A stretch of DNA of 64,000 nt, taken from the NCBI RefSeq assembly GCF_004801405.1, contig NZ_SSOB01000044.1, forward strand, positions 1 through 64,000, written 5' to 3'. Source of the DNA: Cohnella fermenti. Its GTDB lineage: Bacteria; Bacillota; Bacilli; Paenibacillales; Paenibacillaceae. The notes beneath the pieces are model-generated. The model was not told the origin of the DNA and did not search any database. It was given only the letters and a program-made list of their open reading frames with translations. This document shows positions 51,651 through 60,960 of the stretch, piece after piece; within the stretch, counting starts at the first letter, position 1, and every line of letters begins with the position of its first letter. The position numbers and the translations under genes were made by a program.

Positions 51651-52547
51651 CTACCGTTTGATTTCGAGAGCGTCGCTGAGGGCGTCGGAGACAAGGTTAA
51701 GCGACAGGGAGGTCAGGAAGATGAACACGCCGGGGACGATCGTCACCATCGGGTTCACGAAGATCAGTTGCTTCAGGTTGTTGAGCATGAATCCCCATTC
51801 CGGCGTCGGAGGAGAGACTCCGAGACCAAGGAAGCTGAGACCGGAGGCGACCATCAAGCATACGCCGATCTGGGACGTACTGAACACGAACACTTTGCTG
51901 AAAATATTGCGGAAAACGTGAGAGCGAATAATCAGCCCGGCGCCCGCTCCGCTGGACCGGGCGGCTTCGATGTATTCCTCCTTGCGCACCTCCTTGGCCG
52001 CACTCTCGGCAATTCGGGCAACGGGAGGAATGAACACGACCGTCGCCGAGATGATGATATTCGTGATGCCCGGCCCGAGAGCGGCGGAGATGCCGATGGC
52101 GAGCAGAATCGCCGGGAACGAGAAGACGATGTCAAGGCTGCGCATGATGACGGTGTTCGTCCAGCCGCCGAAGTAGCCGGCAATGACGCCGAGCGCTCCG
52201 CCGATCAGGCTGGAGAGCAGCACCGGCAATACGCCGGACAGCAGGCTGAGCCTGCCTCCGTAGAGGATGCGGGACAGAATGTCGCGGCCTTGCTCGTCGG
52301 TTCCGAGCAGGTGGCCGGCGCTGCCGATCTTCATCAGCCGGTCGGTAACCTCTCCCTCGCTCGGTCCGTAAGGGGCAACCCAGGGAGCAAGCACACAGGA
52401 GAACACGATAACCGTCAGAACGGCCAGCGCGATGAGCGCGGATCGCCGGCGGGAGAACGCTCTCCAGATGAGCAGCACTCGGGAAGGCTCCCGGCTTATC
52501 GGGCGGAGAGACGCCGCATCTCGTGCGGTCGTAGCGTGGATCGTCAT
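51651..52547 (-). CDS. ABC transporter permease (DppC-like)
   Basis: 298 residues from the ATG at 52547 behind AAAGGAG; an upstream extension overlapping dppB is unlikely. Six membrane helices; the GTDEQGRDILSRILYGGRLS motif and the EAA loop EAARSSGAGAGLIIRSHVFR are typical of DppC/OppC. LGLGVSPPTPEWG near the C-terminus is another family mark. Confidence 0.94.
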   Translation of the reverse strand: MTIHATTARDAASLRPISREPSRVLLIWRAFSRRRSALIALAVLTVIVFSCVLAPWVAPYGPSEGEVTDRLMKIGSAGHLLGTDEQGRDILSRILYGGRLSLLSGVLPVLLSSLIGGALGVIAGYFGGWTNTVIMRSLDIVFSFPAILLAIGISAALGPGITNIIISATVVFIPPVARIAESAAKEVRKEEYIEAARSSGAGAGLIIRSHVFRNIFSKVFVFSTSQIGVCLMVASGLSFLGLGVSPPTPEWGFMLNNLKQLIFVNPMVTIVPGVFIFLTSLSLNLVSDALSDALEIKR

Positions 52548-52597
52548 GCGGATGGCTCCTTTCCGATCGGTCTTGGCGAATAGTACTGCGGATGCTT

Positions 52598-53542
52598 TCA
52601 AGCGTGCCGGACTCGCGGGTCCATGGCGGCGTGAATGGCGTCCACGAGCAGGTTGAGCAGGACGAACGCAACGGCGATCACGAGAACCCCGGCCTGGACA
52701 ACGGGGAAGTCCCGCTGGCCGATCGCCTGATAGATCACTTGGCCGATTCCGGGCCAGGAGAAGACCGTCTCCACGAGCACGGAGCTGGCAAGCAATGCTC
52801 CGAATTGCAACCCCGTCACGTTCAGAATCGTCGGCATGCCGTTGCGCAGCACGTGAGCCAGAATGGTCGTCCGGCGAACCCCTTTGGCTTGGAGCGCGAA
52901 GATGTGATCCTGCTGAAGGATGCCGGCGACGGTGCTGCGAACCATGCGGGTAAGCACGCCTACGCTCGACAATGCGGTCGCCGCCGTCGGCAGAATGAGA
53001 TGCTTGATCAGATCTCCGCCTCCCCCGCCTCCGACCGTCGACATGCCGGACGAAGGCAGCCAGCCGAGCGTAACGGAGAAGATGCCGATCAGGATGAGAG
53101 CGACCCAGAAGTTGGGCAAGCCGATGCTGGCCAGACTCAATCCGTTAAAGAGCGCCGCGATTCGGGAGGCGGGGCGGTACGCGCTGTAAACCCCGATAAC
53201 AAGCGCGATAACGAAGGCGGCGGCGGCCGAGGCCGCGGTCAGGATAACCGTGTTCTTCAGCGCCGGCAGCAGCAGCTCGGTCACCGGAAGGCGGCGGGTG
53301 ACCGAGTCGCCCAGGTTGCCCTGAACGACCCTGCCGAGCCAGATTCCGTACTGGGCGACAATCGGCTTATCCAGTCCCAGTTGAGTGCGGACGACGGCCC
53401 GCTCCGCTTCCGATGCATCCGGGGCGACAATGGAGTTGACGGGGTCCCCGGGGACGATCTTGAGCATGAGGAAGACGATGATCGACACGCCGAGCAGCGT
53501 GGGTATCATGAGTGCAAGACGCTTGAGAACGAATGAGGCCAC
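52598..53542 (-). CDS. ABC transporter permease (DppB-like)
   Basis: 314 residues with six membrane helices. The N-terminus (LKRLALMIPTLLGVSIIVFLM), the periplasm-facing KPIVAQYGIWLGRVVQGNLG and the EAA loop region GVRRTTILAHVLRNGMP are DppB/OppB features. Lies 34 bases after the binding-protein gene and 50 bases before dppC on the same strand. Confidence 0.94.
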   Translation of the reverse strand: MASFVLKRLALMIPTLLGVSIIVFLMLKIVPGDPVNSIVAPDASEAERAVVRTQLGLDKPIVAQYGIWLGRVVQGNLGDSVTRRLPVTELLLPALKNTVILTAASAAAAFVIALVIGVYSAYRPASRIAALFNGLSLASIGLPNFWVALILIGIFSVTLGWLPSSGMSTVGGGGGGDLIKHLILPTAATALSSVGVLTRMVRSTVAGILQQDHIFALQAKGVRRTTILAHVLRNGMPTILNVTGLQFGALLASSVLVETVFSWPGIGQVIYQAIGQRDFPVVQAGVLVIAVAFVLLNLLVDAIHAAMDPRVRHA

Positions 53543-53576
53543 GCGCGATCCCTCCTTGATGAATGATTCCGATGAA

Positions 53577-55235
53577 TTATTGAATCGAGACGGTGCTCAG
53601 ATCCGCGAACCACGACTGCGGCTGGACGAAGCCCTTGACCTTGGGCGACAGGGCGCGTAGGTTGAGATCGTGGACGACGTAGATCCATGGAGCGTCATCG
53701 GCCAGAATCGCGGACGCCTGCTTCAGATATTCGCTTTGCTTGACGACATCGAACTCGGCCATGGCCTTGCCGATCAGATCGTCCAATTCCGCATTGGAAT
53801 AGCCGCCGATATTGATGCCGTTCGGGAAGATTGCCGAGGTCGCGAAGAAGGTCGAGTAGAACGATGGCGAGATGGTCGGCAACGAGATGTTGTATGCCCC
53901 GACCTCCTTATCCTTCGGGAACCCTTGCACATACGAGCTGAGCAGCGATTGCCATTCGATCGATTCGATCTTGACGTCGATGCCGACCGCCTTCAAGTTC
54001 TTCTGCACATATTCGTTCATCTGGATCGGCCACATGTTGCCGGAGCCGCTGGTCGGCACGATGAATGTCGTCGAGAATCCGTTCGGATAGCCCGCTTCCG
54101 CCAATAGCTGCTTCGCCTTCTCCGGATCGTACGTATACGGCTCCCCGTCCTCGCTGTACCATTCGTGGCCCGAATACATCGGCTGCGTCGCCGGCGTAGC
54201 GGCTCCGTTCAGCAATGCGGCGCTCATGCCCTCGCGGTCGATCGCATAGTTGGCGGCTTGACGAACCTTGACATCCTTCCATGGACCGTCCTGCACGTTC
54301 AGCACGTAAGGCCATACATGAGGATACGGATTGGTCATAATCTGGAAGCCGGCGTTCTTAAGCTGCGGGATCGACTCGGTCGGCGGCACTTCCGCCCAAT
54401 CGATCTCTCCCGCTTGCAGGGCGGCAAGCCGGGCCGAGGAATCGCTGATCGGACGAAGAATCACCTGGTCGAGCTTCGGAGCTCCTCCCCAGTAGCTCTC
54501 GTTCTTGGCCATAACGAGCTCCTGGCCCAGCTTCATGCTGACGAACTTGAACGGGCCCGTGCCGACCGGATGATTGGCGTAGTCCTTCCCGCTTGTCTTG
54601 ATCGCATCCGGGCTTCCGAACAGAATGCCCGTCAGATCGTACAACAGGAAGCTGTACACGCCCTTGGTCTTGACCGTTACCGTGAAGTCGTCCACCTTCT
54701 CGTAGGAATCGACGTATCGAAGGCCCGAGCCGCTGTTGCCCGCGATCTGGGCGTCGTAATACTCGAAGTCGGTCTTCATGATCCGATCGAGGCCGAAGAT
54801 AACGGCGTCGGCGTTAAACGGAGTGCCATCGTGGAAAGTCGCGTTCTGACGGAGATGGAACGTCCACAGCGTCGGGTCCGCCTCCGACGTCTCCCACGAT
54901 TCGGCCAGCCCCGGCTTCAAGGCCGCCGGTTGGTCGGGATCGCTCAGATCCCAGTTGACGAGAGCGTCATAGAGTTGATAGCCGACGAAGCGCATTCCCT
55001 CAAAGCCTTCGGTCGGGTATGTGTCGGGAACCGGAATATTGGCCGCGGACATCCCGATAATAAGCTTCTGCTCCTTGCCCGATCCGGAGGACGCCCCGCC
55101 TGCGGAGGCTCCGGCATCGGAGCCGGCCGTGTTGCCGTTGCCGCAGGCGGCAAGAGCGATCATTGCCGCGACCATCAAGCATGCGAGCCAAGCTCGTGCA
55201 ACTGTCTTGCGGTTTGCAATTCGTATGTGTCTCAT
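53577..55235 (-). CDS. extracellular substrate-binding lipoprotein, DppA/OppA family
   Basis: 552 residues. Lipobox LAAC with lipidated Cys31, then a Gly/Ala/Ser tether. The family-5 core is clear: LKPGLAESWETSEADPTLWT, FHLRQNATFHDGTPFNADAV, and NHPVGTGPFKFVS. Family members bind peptides, but also nickel, opines, sugars or small amides. The linked nitrilase, amidase and isochorismatase-type hydrolases favour a nitrogen-rich small molecule over peptides. First gene of the SBP-B-C-F-nitrilase operon. Confidence 0.94.
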   Translation of the reverse strand: MRHIRIANRKTVARAWLACLMVAAMIALAACGNGNTAGSDAGASAGGASSGSGKEQKLIIGMSAANIPVPDTYPTEGFEGMRFVGYQLYDALVNWDLSDPDQPAALKPGLAESWETSEADPTLWTFHLRQNATFHDGTPFNADAVIFGLDRIMKTDFEYYDAQIAGNSGSGLRYVDSYEKVDDFTVTVKTKGVYSFLLYDLTGILFGSPDAIKTSGKDYANHPVGTGPFKFVSMKLGQELVMAKNESYWGGAPKLDQVILRPISDSSARLAALQAGEIDWAEVPPTESIPQLKNAGFQIMTNPYPHVWPYVLNVQDGPWKDVKVRQAANYAIDREGMSAALLNGAATPATQPMYSGHEWYSEDGEPYTYDPEKAKQLLAEAGYPNGFSTTFIVPTSGSGNMWPIQMNEYVQKNLKAVGIDVKIESIEWQSLLSSYVQGFPKDKEVGAYNISLPTISPSFYSTFFATSAIFPNGINIGGYSNAELDDLIGKAMAEFDVVKQSEYLKQASAILADDAPWIYVVHDLNLRALSPKVKGFVQPQSWFADLSTVSIQ

Positions 55236-56080
55236 TCCTGAACCCCTCCAATTTACCCTTGTATGGGCGGCACGCAGCCTTTATATCTGAATATTCTGTT
55301 TTCTATTGCCGAACATGAAGCTCTCCTCCAACGATAGGCGCTTCCTTCCCCCTCTCTCGTCCTATATAAGCTGAACTAGCGAACTTAACGGACTCCCCTG
55401 TTTCCATGCCCCACGCAATGTGGATGCAGGTCACGAAATGTAGTCGGAATTTCATGTTTATTCATTCGTTCGGGGCGCAAACGAGAACAACGAATGTGAA
55501 ATTTCACATATATTCGGCGGAATCGCGGCTGGTTCGGGCTACGAATGTGAAATTTCACATATATTCGGCAGAATCGCGGCTGGTTCGGGCTACGAATGTG
55601 AAATTTCGCATATATTCGGCAGAATCGCGGCTGACTCGGGCTACGAATGTGAAATTTCACATATATTCGGCGGAATCGCGGCTGGCTCGGGTTACGAATG
55701 TGAAATTTCGCATATATTCGGCGGAATCGCGGCTGACCCGGGCTACGAATGTGAAATTTCGCATACATTCGGCAGAATCGCGGCGGAATCGGGCTACGAA
55801 TGTGAAATTTCGCATATATTCGGCAGAATCGCGGCTGGTTCGAGCTACGAATGTGAAATTTCGCATATATTCGGCGGAATCGCGCGGTTGGCCACAGATT
55901 GTAGTCGGAATTGCTTGCTTATTCGCTCGACCTGGACAGCAGCTCAAGAGCTTTCGGTCCGCAACGATATGCGGTTGTAACTTACTGGGCGAGATTCATT
56001 CGTTCAGCTTGTATAGCTGAATCCTTCCCGCTTGCTCTGCTTGCTTGTTCTTATTGCTTGTTCTGCATGCATGCTTGTTC
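55236..56080. other. 845-bp gap inside the importer locus
   Basis: It contains the promoter region of the binding-protein operon (right of 55235), an eight-copy 51-bp array (55491-55888), and related flanks: TGTAGTCGGAATT occurs at about 55439 on the left and 55900 on the right. A TTGTTCTTATTG repeat occurs at 56047-56085. Open frames here exist on both strands only because the repeat length is a multiple of three. Confidence 0.7.
55491..55888. repeat. 51-bp tandem repeat, eight copies, palindromic core
   Basis: Units start with CGAATGTGAAATTTCRCATA at 55491, 55542, 55593, 55644, 55695, 55746, 55797 and 55848, and continue TATTCGGCRGAATCGCGGCT. Copies 1, 2 and 4 have TTTCACA, giving the perfect palindrome TGTGAAATTTCACA; the others have TTTCGCA. 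The core is the same as the last box of the composite repeat found elsewhere in the window. No spacers, so not CRISPR. Confidence 0.92.
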
Positions 56081-57058
56081 TTATTGCGCAATCGGCTGCT
56101 CCTCCTCCAGCAAGTAACAAGCCGCCTCATGGGCCTCGCCGTAGCGAGTGAACGACGGCGTGCCTTCCCGGCACGACTCTCGGGCGACGGGGCAACGGCT
56201 CGCGAAGGAGCAGCCTTCCGGCATCGCCGTGATGAGCGGCGGCTGGCCCGGAATGGCCGGGAGCTTCCCCTTCTGTCCGCGCCGCGGTGTCGCTTCGATC
56301 AGACCTACGGTATACGGGTGTGCGGGCGCCGACAGAATCTGGCGAGCGCGTCCATATTCGACGATCTTGCCGGCATACATGACCGCAATATCGTCCGCCA
56401 TCTCGGCCGCAACTCCGATATCGTGCGTGACGAGTACGATCGACATGCCGTATTCCGCTTGAATATCCTTGAACAAGCGAAGGATTTGCGCTTGAATGGT
56501 GACGTCAAGCGCGGTTGTCGGCTCATCCGCCAGCAGCAGGTCCGGCCTGCACGACAGAGCCATGGCGATGACGGCTCTCTGCCTCATCCCGCCGCTCATC
56601 TCATGGGGGAAGGCTCGCATCCGTTCCTCCGGCGATGGAATGCCGACCTTCCCCAGCAAGTCGGCAACCTGTCGCTTCGCTTCCGCTCTGCCGACTTTGC
56701 GGTGCGCGACAATCGTCTCGGCGATCTGGTCGCCGACGCGATACAGCGGATCGAGCGCAGACAATGCATCTTGGAAAATCATCGCAATCCGGTTGCCGCG
56801 AATTTGTTCCATCTCTCTGGGAGACTTCGTCAGCAGCTCCTCGCCCGCCAGCTTGATCGAGCCGGCGATGCGCGCCCCCGGTGGCTTCAGGTTCAAGATC
56901 GAGCGAAGCATGACGCTTTTGCCCGATCCCGACTCTCCGAGAATGACCAACGTCTTGCCCTTGCGTACCTGCAGCGACACTCCCCGAACGGCCGGGACGC
57001 TTCTTCTCTGAATGGAGAACTCCGTCATTAACTCGTCGATGGTCAGCAGTTCCGACAT
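56081..57058 (-). CDS. peptide/opine-type ABC transporter ATPase (DppD-like)
   Basis: 325 residues from the ATG at 57058 behind GGGGAGGG. Walker A GESGSGKSV, signature MSGGMRQRAVIAMAL, Walker B DLLLADEPTTALD, H-loop LVTHDIGVAAEM, and the oligopeptide-type C-terminal Cys cluster (CSFASRCPVARESC). It should pair with the DppF-like ATPase, yet is separated from the rest of the operon by the repeat array. It is divergent from the amidase gene across a region with LysR-type dyads. Confidence 0.94.
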   Translation of the reverse strand: MSELLTIDELMTEFSIQRRSVPAVRGVSLQVRKGKTLVILGESGSGKSVMLRSILNLKPPGARIAGSIKLAGEELLTKSPREMEQIRGNRIAMIFQDALSALDPLYRVGDQIAETIVAHRKVGRAEAKRQVADLLGKVGIPSPEERMRAFPHEMSGGMRQRAVIAMALSCRPDLLLADEPTTALDVTIQAQILRLFKDIQAEYGMSIVLVTHDIGVAAEMADDIAVMYAGKIVEYGRARQILSAPAHPYTVGLIEATPRRGQKGKLPAIPGQPPLITAMPEGCSFASRCPVARESCREGTPSFTRYGEAHEAACYLLEEEQPIAQ

Positions 57059-57175
57059 ACCAGTTCCCTCCCCGCGAATGTGTTGGAATGTTTGTGTCAC
57101 CAATACTAACACACTAATTTGGCATGGAGGATATCGAAACATTCTATAGCCTCTCGGGGACGCAAAATCGAAATT

Positions 57176-57196
57176 GTGTGTTATATTTCTTCACAC
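57176..57196 (+). promoter_or_regulatory. LysR-type operator upstream of the amidase
   Basis: GTGTG and CACAC arms flank TTATATTTCTT, a T-N11-A style dyad about 67 bases before the amidase start. The core TGTTATATTT recurs at the LysR/isochorismatase divergent promoter (60959-60968), pointing to one shared regulator. Confidence 0.45.
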
Positions 57197-57262
57197 CAAG
57201 GAGAGCGGACCCAAACAGCCCGCCGACCTTGAGTTCATTCTCCGAGGAGGACGATCGATCTT

Positions 57263-58654
57263 ATGAGAACCTTGAATCACGAATTGACGTACGCAACCAT
57301 TCACGAGCTGTCGGACCGTATCCGCAGCCGCGAGATTTCTCCCGTCGAGGTTGCCGAGCAAGCCATTCTGCGCATTGAAGAGGTCAATCCCGCGCTGAAT
57401 GCCTTCGTCACCGTTACTGCCGAGCTCGCCATGAAGCAAGCCCGGCAAGCCGAGGAGGACATCGCCCAAGGCCGATATAAAGGCGCCCTCCACGGCATCC
57501 CGATCGTCCATAAGGACCTCTACTACACGAAGGGAATCCGGACGACCGCCAGCTCCAAGATTCTGAAGGACTTCGTACCCGATTACGACTCTACCGCAGT
57601 CGCCAAGCTGGCTGAGGCCGGGACGGTGCTGCTGGGGAAGGTTCAGACGCATGAGTTCGCTTCCGGGACAACGACGAACAGCCCGCACTTCGGCGCTTGC
57701 AGCAATCCGTGGAATTTGGCGAGAGTGCCGGGAGGCTCGAGCGGCGGCACCGGGGCGGCCGTCGCGGCCGGCATCGCTTATATGGGAACGGGCTCCGACA
57801 CAGGCGGCTCCATCCGCATTCCGGCCGCCTGCTGCGGTGTCGTCGGCATGAAGCCGACCTACGGACGCGTAAGCCGGTACGGCATTGTTCCGATGGGCTG
57901 GACACTCGATCACGCGGGCCCCTTAACCCGCAGCGTCATGGATGCGGCGCTGTCGCTCGACGCCATGTCGGGCTACGATCCGAAGGACGAATCAACGGTG
58001 GATCTTCCTCCGCCAGGAATAAAGACGGAATATTCCGATAGTTTGAAGGGGGTGCGGATCGGCCTGCCAACTTCGTACTACTTCGACAACGTGGAAGCGG
58101 ATGTGCTTGCCGCCGTCGAAGCGGCTATCGCCAAGTTCAAGGAGCTGGGAGCCGAGATCGTGGCTGTCGATCTTGCCAAGATCGGCTACGCCCGCACGGC
58201 AGCCTCCGCCATTCTGCTCGGGGAACTCGTTGCCTACCACGAGCCTTGGCTTAACAGCCGGCCGGAGGATTACGGAGCCGATGTGAGGATGATGCTGGAG
58301 AGCGGCAAGCAGCTTACGGCCTCGTCCTACCTGCAAGCGCAGAGAGCTCGGCACGTTCTGGTCCAGGACTTCCTCGACGCGCTGTCCGGCGTCGACGTTC
58401 TGCTCACTCCTGCGACTCCGCTGACCGCTCCGTCGGCTGACGACTTCGCCAGAACGCTGCGGCTGGCCGAGTATACGATGCCTACGAATGTGACGGGACT
58501 GCCCAGCCTGTCGATGCCGTGCGGCTTCTCGCCAGAAGGAATGCCGGTCAACCTGCAACTGATCGGCCGGCCGTTCGAGGAAGCGACGGTGCTCGGCATC
58601 GGCTACGCTTATGAGCAGAACACCGACTGGCACAAGCGCCACCCGGAGCTGTGA
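57263..58654 (+). CDS. amidase-signature family hydrolase
   Basis: 463 residues. The Ser-cisSer-Lys triad is present: Lys in PIVHKDLYY, cis-Ser in VPGGSSGGTGAAVA, and nucleophile Ser in GSDTGGSIRIPAACCGVVG. Relatives include GatA, AtzF/AtzE and aryl or indole-acetamide amidases. Length fits a catalytic subunit without the allophanate hydrolase C-terminal domain. A GGAGG site precedes the ATG. The following 55-codon gene looks like a short GatC/AtzG-type partner, which favours an AtzE-like heteromeric enzyme over a lone amidase. Confidence 0.92.
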   Translation: MRTLNHELTYATIHELSDRIRSREISPVEVAEQAILRIEEVNPALNAFVTVTAELAMKQARQAEEDIAQGRYKGALHGIPIVHKDLYYTKGIRTTASSKILKDFVPDYDSTAVAKLAEAGTVLLGKVQTHEFASGTTTNSPHFGACSNPWNLARVPGGSSGGTGAAVAAGIAYMGTGSDTGGSIRIPAACCGVVGMKPTYGRVSRYGIVPMGWTLDHAGPLTRSVMDAALSLDAMSGYDPKDESTVDLPPPGIKTEYSDSLKGVRIGLPTSYYFDNVEADVLAAVEAAIAKFKELGAEIVAVDLAKIGYARTAASAILLGELVAYHEPWLNSRPEDYGADVRMMLESGKQLTASSYLQAQRARHVLVQDFLDALSGVDVLLTPATPLTAPSADDFARTLRLAEYTMPTNVTGLPSLSMPCGFSPEGMPVNLQLIGRPFEEATVLGIGYAYEQNTDWHKRHPEL

Positions 58655-58732
58655 GCGGTTGCCGCATAAGCGGCCAATATCCGGAGCCGACATCCGGATA
58701 ATTTAATTCATCATCCATCGGAGGGAACGACT

Positions 58733-58900
58733 ATGGAACAAGACAAGACGACGCAGGAGCTTCATGGAGAAGAGAAGAAGACCAAAGACACCTTCGAGAG
58801 GTTCATGTCCGCCTCGGACAGCTTGAGCGACCTCGACTTGACCGATATCGAGCCGATCATGCCGCCGACTTACAAGGCAAGCCGGTATCGGGCGGAATGA
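58733..58900 (+). CDS. small 55-aa protein, possible GatC/AtzG-like partner of the amidase
   Basis: An ATG at 58733 behind CGGAGGG opens 55 codons. A charged N-terminus (EQDKTTQELHGEEKKTKD) leads into LSDLDLTDIEPIMPPTYK, which recalls the end of GatC/AtzG subunits, where a DVEP motif precedes a Pro-rich strap over the amidase. It is much shorter than GatC, lacking the two helices. It lies 78 bases after the amidase on the same strand. The partner role is inference from position and this motif. Confidence 0.6.
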   Translation: MEQDKTTQELHGEEKKTKDTFERFMSASDSLSDLDLTDIEPIMPPTYKASRYRAE

Positions 58901-58960
58901 CGGAACAGCGAGCGGAGGAACAGTGGGCGGAGGAATAGGCGAGCGAGCAAGGAAGCAGCC

Positions 58961-59938
58961 TCATCGCGACGTTGCGGCGGCAAGCTTGCCGTACAGCGAA
59001 TTCAGCCGTTCCTGAAGACAACCGAACATTGCGTCGGCGATCCGTTCCACCGGATGCGAGGAACGGTTGGAGGAGGAATACGTGAGGTAGATCGGCAGGC
59101 GCAGCAGCTCGTAATCCATCAAGGTAACATGGAACGGCAGCGGCTCGTCCAGCAAGTGAAGGATGCTGACGACGGGCAGGAACGTGAAGCCGAAGCCGCG
59201 AGCGACGATGTCCAGCGTCACCTCCACGTCATTGACGATATGGAACTTGTCCGGCACCTCACCGAACAGGCGAATCAAGGCCGGTTGCGTAATGTCGCGG
59301 AACACGAGCAGAGGAGTCCTGTCGAAGAGCACGAACGGCTTGTCGAGCAATTGTCCGACTCCGGTCATATCTTCGCCGATCGGTTCGTAGCCGGCCTTCG
59401 GATACAGCAGGACGAACCGGTCCTCGAACAGTTGGCGGGAGACGAGATTAGGCTTCTCCAAGCCCGCATACCGGACACACAGATCCAGACCCTCGCAGTC
59501 GATCAGGTTGACGAGCAGGTCCGAGGTCTTGTCGACGAACCGACACTCCGCTTCGGGGGCGGCCAGGCGAATCCCCTCGATTATCGGACGCGTCAGCGCC
59601 GGATAGACGAACGATTCGACGCCGACACGAAGCCGATCCGCCTTCGTGACGGCATCGATCGGTCCTTCCAGCTCCCGGGCTTCACGTTGGCGCAGCAAGG
59701 CCGCGGATTCCTCCAGCTCCTGGAACAACTGCAGAGAGTAGGAGAGGAAGAACCGCCCTTCCGCAGTGAGACGGATGCCTTCCCAATTGCGCTCCAGCAG
59801 CGTCACGCCCAGGTCCTCCTCCAGCTTGCGAAGCCGGGCGCTCAACGTGGGCTGCGTCACATGGAGCGCTTGCGCCGCGCGCGAAATGCTGCGTTCGCGG
59901 CTCGCAACGATAAAAGAATGCACATCAACCGTATCCAT
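58961..59938 (-). CDS. LysR-family transcriptional regulator
   Basis: 325 residues: winged HTH at the N-terminus (SISRAAQALHVTQPTLSARL) with linker helix, then a periplasmic-binding-protein-like effector domain (about 95-300). Strongly similar throughout to the regulator at 59984-60943 (shared LRKLE, GVTL, RFFLSYS, DKPFVLF, DKFHIVND). GGAGGAG precedes the ATG. It is convergent with the amidase/GatC-like pair and probably senses the same compound or a pathway intermediate. Confidence 0.93.
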   Translation of the reverse strand: MDTVDVHSFIVASRERSISRAAQALHVTQPTLSARLRKLEEDLGVTLLERNWEGIRLTAEGRFFLSYSLQLFQELEESAALLRQREARELEGPIDAVTKADRLRVGVESFVYPALTRPIIEGIRLAAPEAECRFVDKTSDLLVNLIDCEGLDLCVRYAGLEKPNLVSRQLFEDRFVLLYPKAGYEPIGEDMTGVGQLLDKPFVLFDRTPLLVFRDITQPALIRLFGEVPDKFHIVNDVEVTLDIVARGFGFTFLPVVSILHLLDEPLPFHVTLMDYELLRLPIYLTYSSSNRSSHPVERIADAMFGCLQERLNSLYGKLAAATSR

Positions 59939-59983
59939 CTTTTTCTCCTCCGTTCGTTCGATTGTCCCGGAGCCGGAATCGCA

Positions 59984-60943
59984 CTAGCCGAACCGTTCCC
60001 GCTTCTTCTTAACAATCTCGTCGCGGATGCTGTCAAGCAAGCTCTTCATCGGGATACGCTCCGCCAGCGATTCCGAATAAGTGATGTAGATAGGCGAGAT
60101 TAGGAACGAAGCCGGTATTCGGATTGGCCGGAAGGTCAGCTTCTCAGGGGGCAGGTGGGAGATGCTCGAACCCGGCATGAAGGTGTACCCGAAGTTGCCG
60201 GCAAGAATGTCAAGCGTGACCGATACATTGTCGACGATGTGGAATCGCTCGGGGACCTTGCCGAACAAGTAGAGGAACACCTTCTCGGTAACCTCCCGAT
60301 AGAGCAGCAGAGGGGAATTCTCGAAGAGAACGAACGGCTTGTCGAACAGCTCGCCGACGTTGCTCAGGTCGTCGCGGATATCCGGGTAGCCTTGGAGGGG
60401 CACCATCAGCACGGCCTCGTCTTCCATAATCTTGATAGAGCGAAGATTTGGCTTCGGTTCGTAGATGTAGCTGACGCACAGGTCCAACCCGTCGCTCTCC
60501 AGCATGCTCATGAGCAGATTCGAAGACTTGCTGACGAAGTTGCATTCGCTGTCCGGAGCCGCCCGCTGAATGCCGCGAATAACCGGATTCATGAAGGAGA
60601 AGTACAGGAACGACTCGAGTCCGATCCGCAGCCTCGTGTCCTTGGTCACCGCCTCGATCGGAGGGTCCGATTCGCGAGCCGCGCGCCGGCGAAGCAACGA
60701 CGCGGCTTCCTCCAGCTCCTGCTGAAGCTGAACGGAGTAAGAGAGGAAGAACCTCCCTTGCTTCGTCAGGCGGACGCCTTCCCAGCCTCTCTCGATGAGA
60801 GTGACGCCAAGTCCGTTCTCCAGCTTCCGGAGCCTGGCGCTCAGCGTCGGCTGGGTGACGTGAAGCTTCTGCGCCGCTTTGGAGATGCTCTTCTCGCGGG
60901 CAACCGCGATAAAGGAATGCAAGCCTTCCATGTCCATTGTCAT
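59984..60943 (-). CDS. LysR-family transcriptional regulator (paralogue)
   Basis: 319 residues from the ATG at 60943 behind AAAGGA; two more codons are open upstream. HTH SISKAAQKLHVTQPTLSARL and effector domain as in its neighbour, indicating a tandem duplication with divergence in the effector pocket. It is divergent from the isochorismatase-family gene, with a GTTATA/TATAAC dyad between them, the classical LysR arrangement, so it likely controls that gene and itself. Confidence 0.93.
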   Translation of the reverse strand: MTMDMEGLHSFIAVAREKSISKAAQKLHVTQPTLSARLRKLENGLGVTLIERGWEGVRLTKQGRFFLSYSVQLQQELEEAASLLRRRAARESDPPIEAVTKDTRLRIGLESFLYFSFMNPVIRGIQRAAPDSECNFVSKSSNLLMSMLESDGLDLCVSYIYEPKPNLRSIKIMEDEAVLMVPLQGYPDIRDDLSNVGELFDKPFVLFENSPLLLYREVTEKVFLYLFGKVPERFHIVDNVSVTLDILAGNFGYTFMPGSSISHLPPEKLTFRPIRIPASFLISPIYITYSESLAERIPMKSLLDSIRDEIVKKKRERFG

Positions 60944-60960
60944 CCGCATCCTTTCGTTAT

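Noticed and set aside
55491-55888. Possible CRISPR array
   Set aside because: Repeats are contiguous with no unique spacers and no cas genes nearby.
55406-56020. A long open frame with eight 17-residue repeats across the 51-bp array
   Set aside because: Open frames exist on both strands purely because the repeat unit is a multiple of three without stops; no ribosome site, and the same DNA boxes occur non-coding elsewhere in the window.
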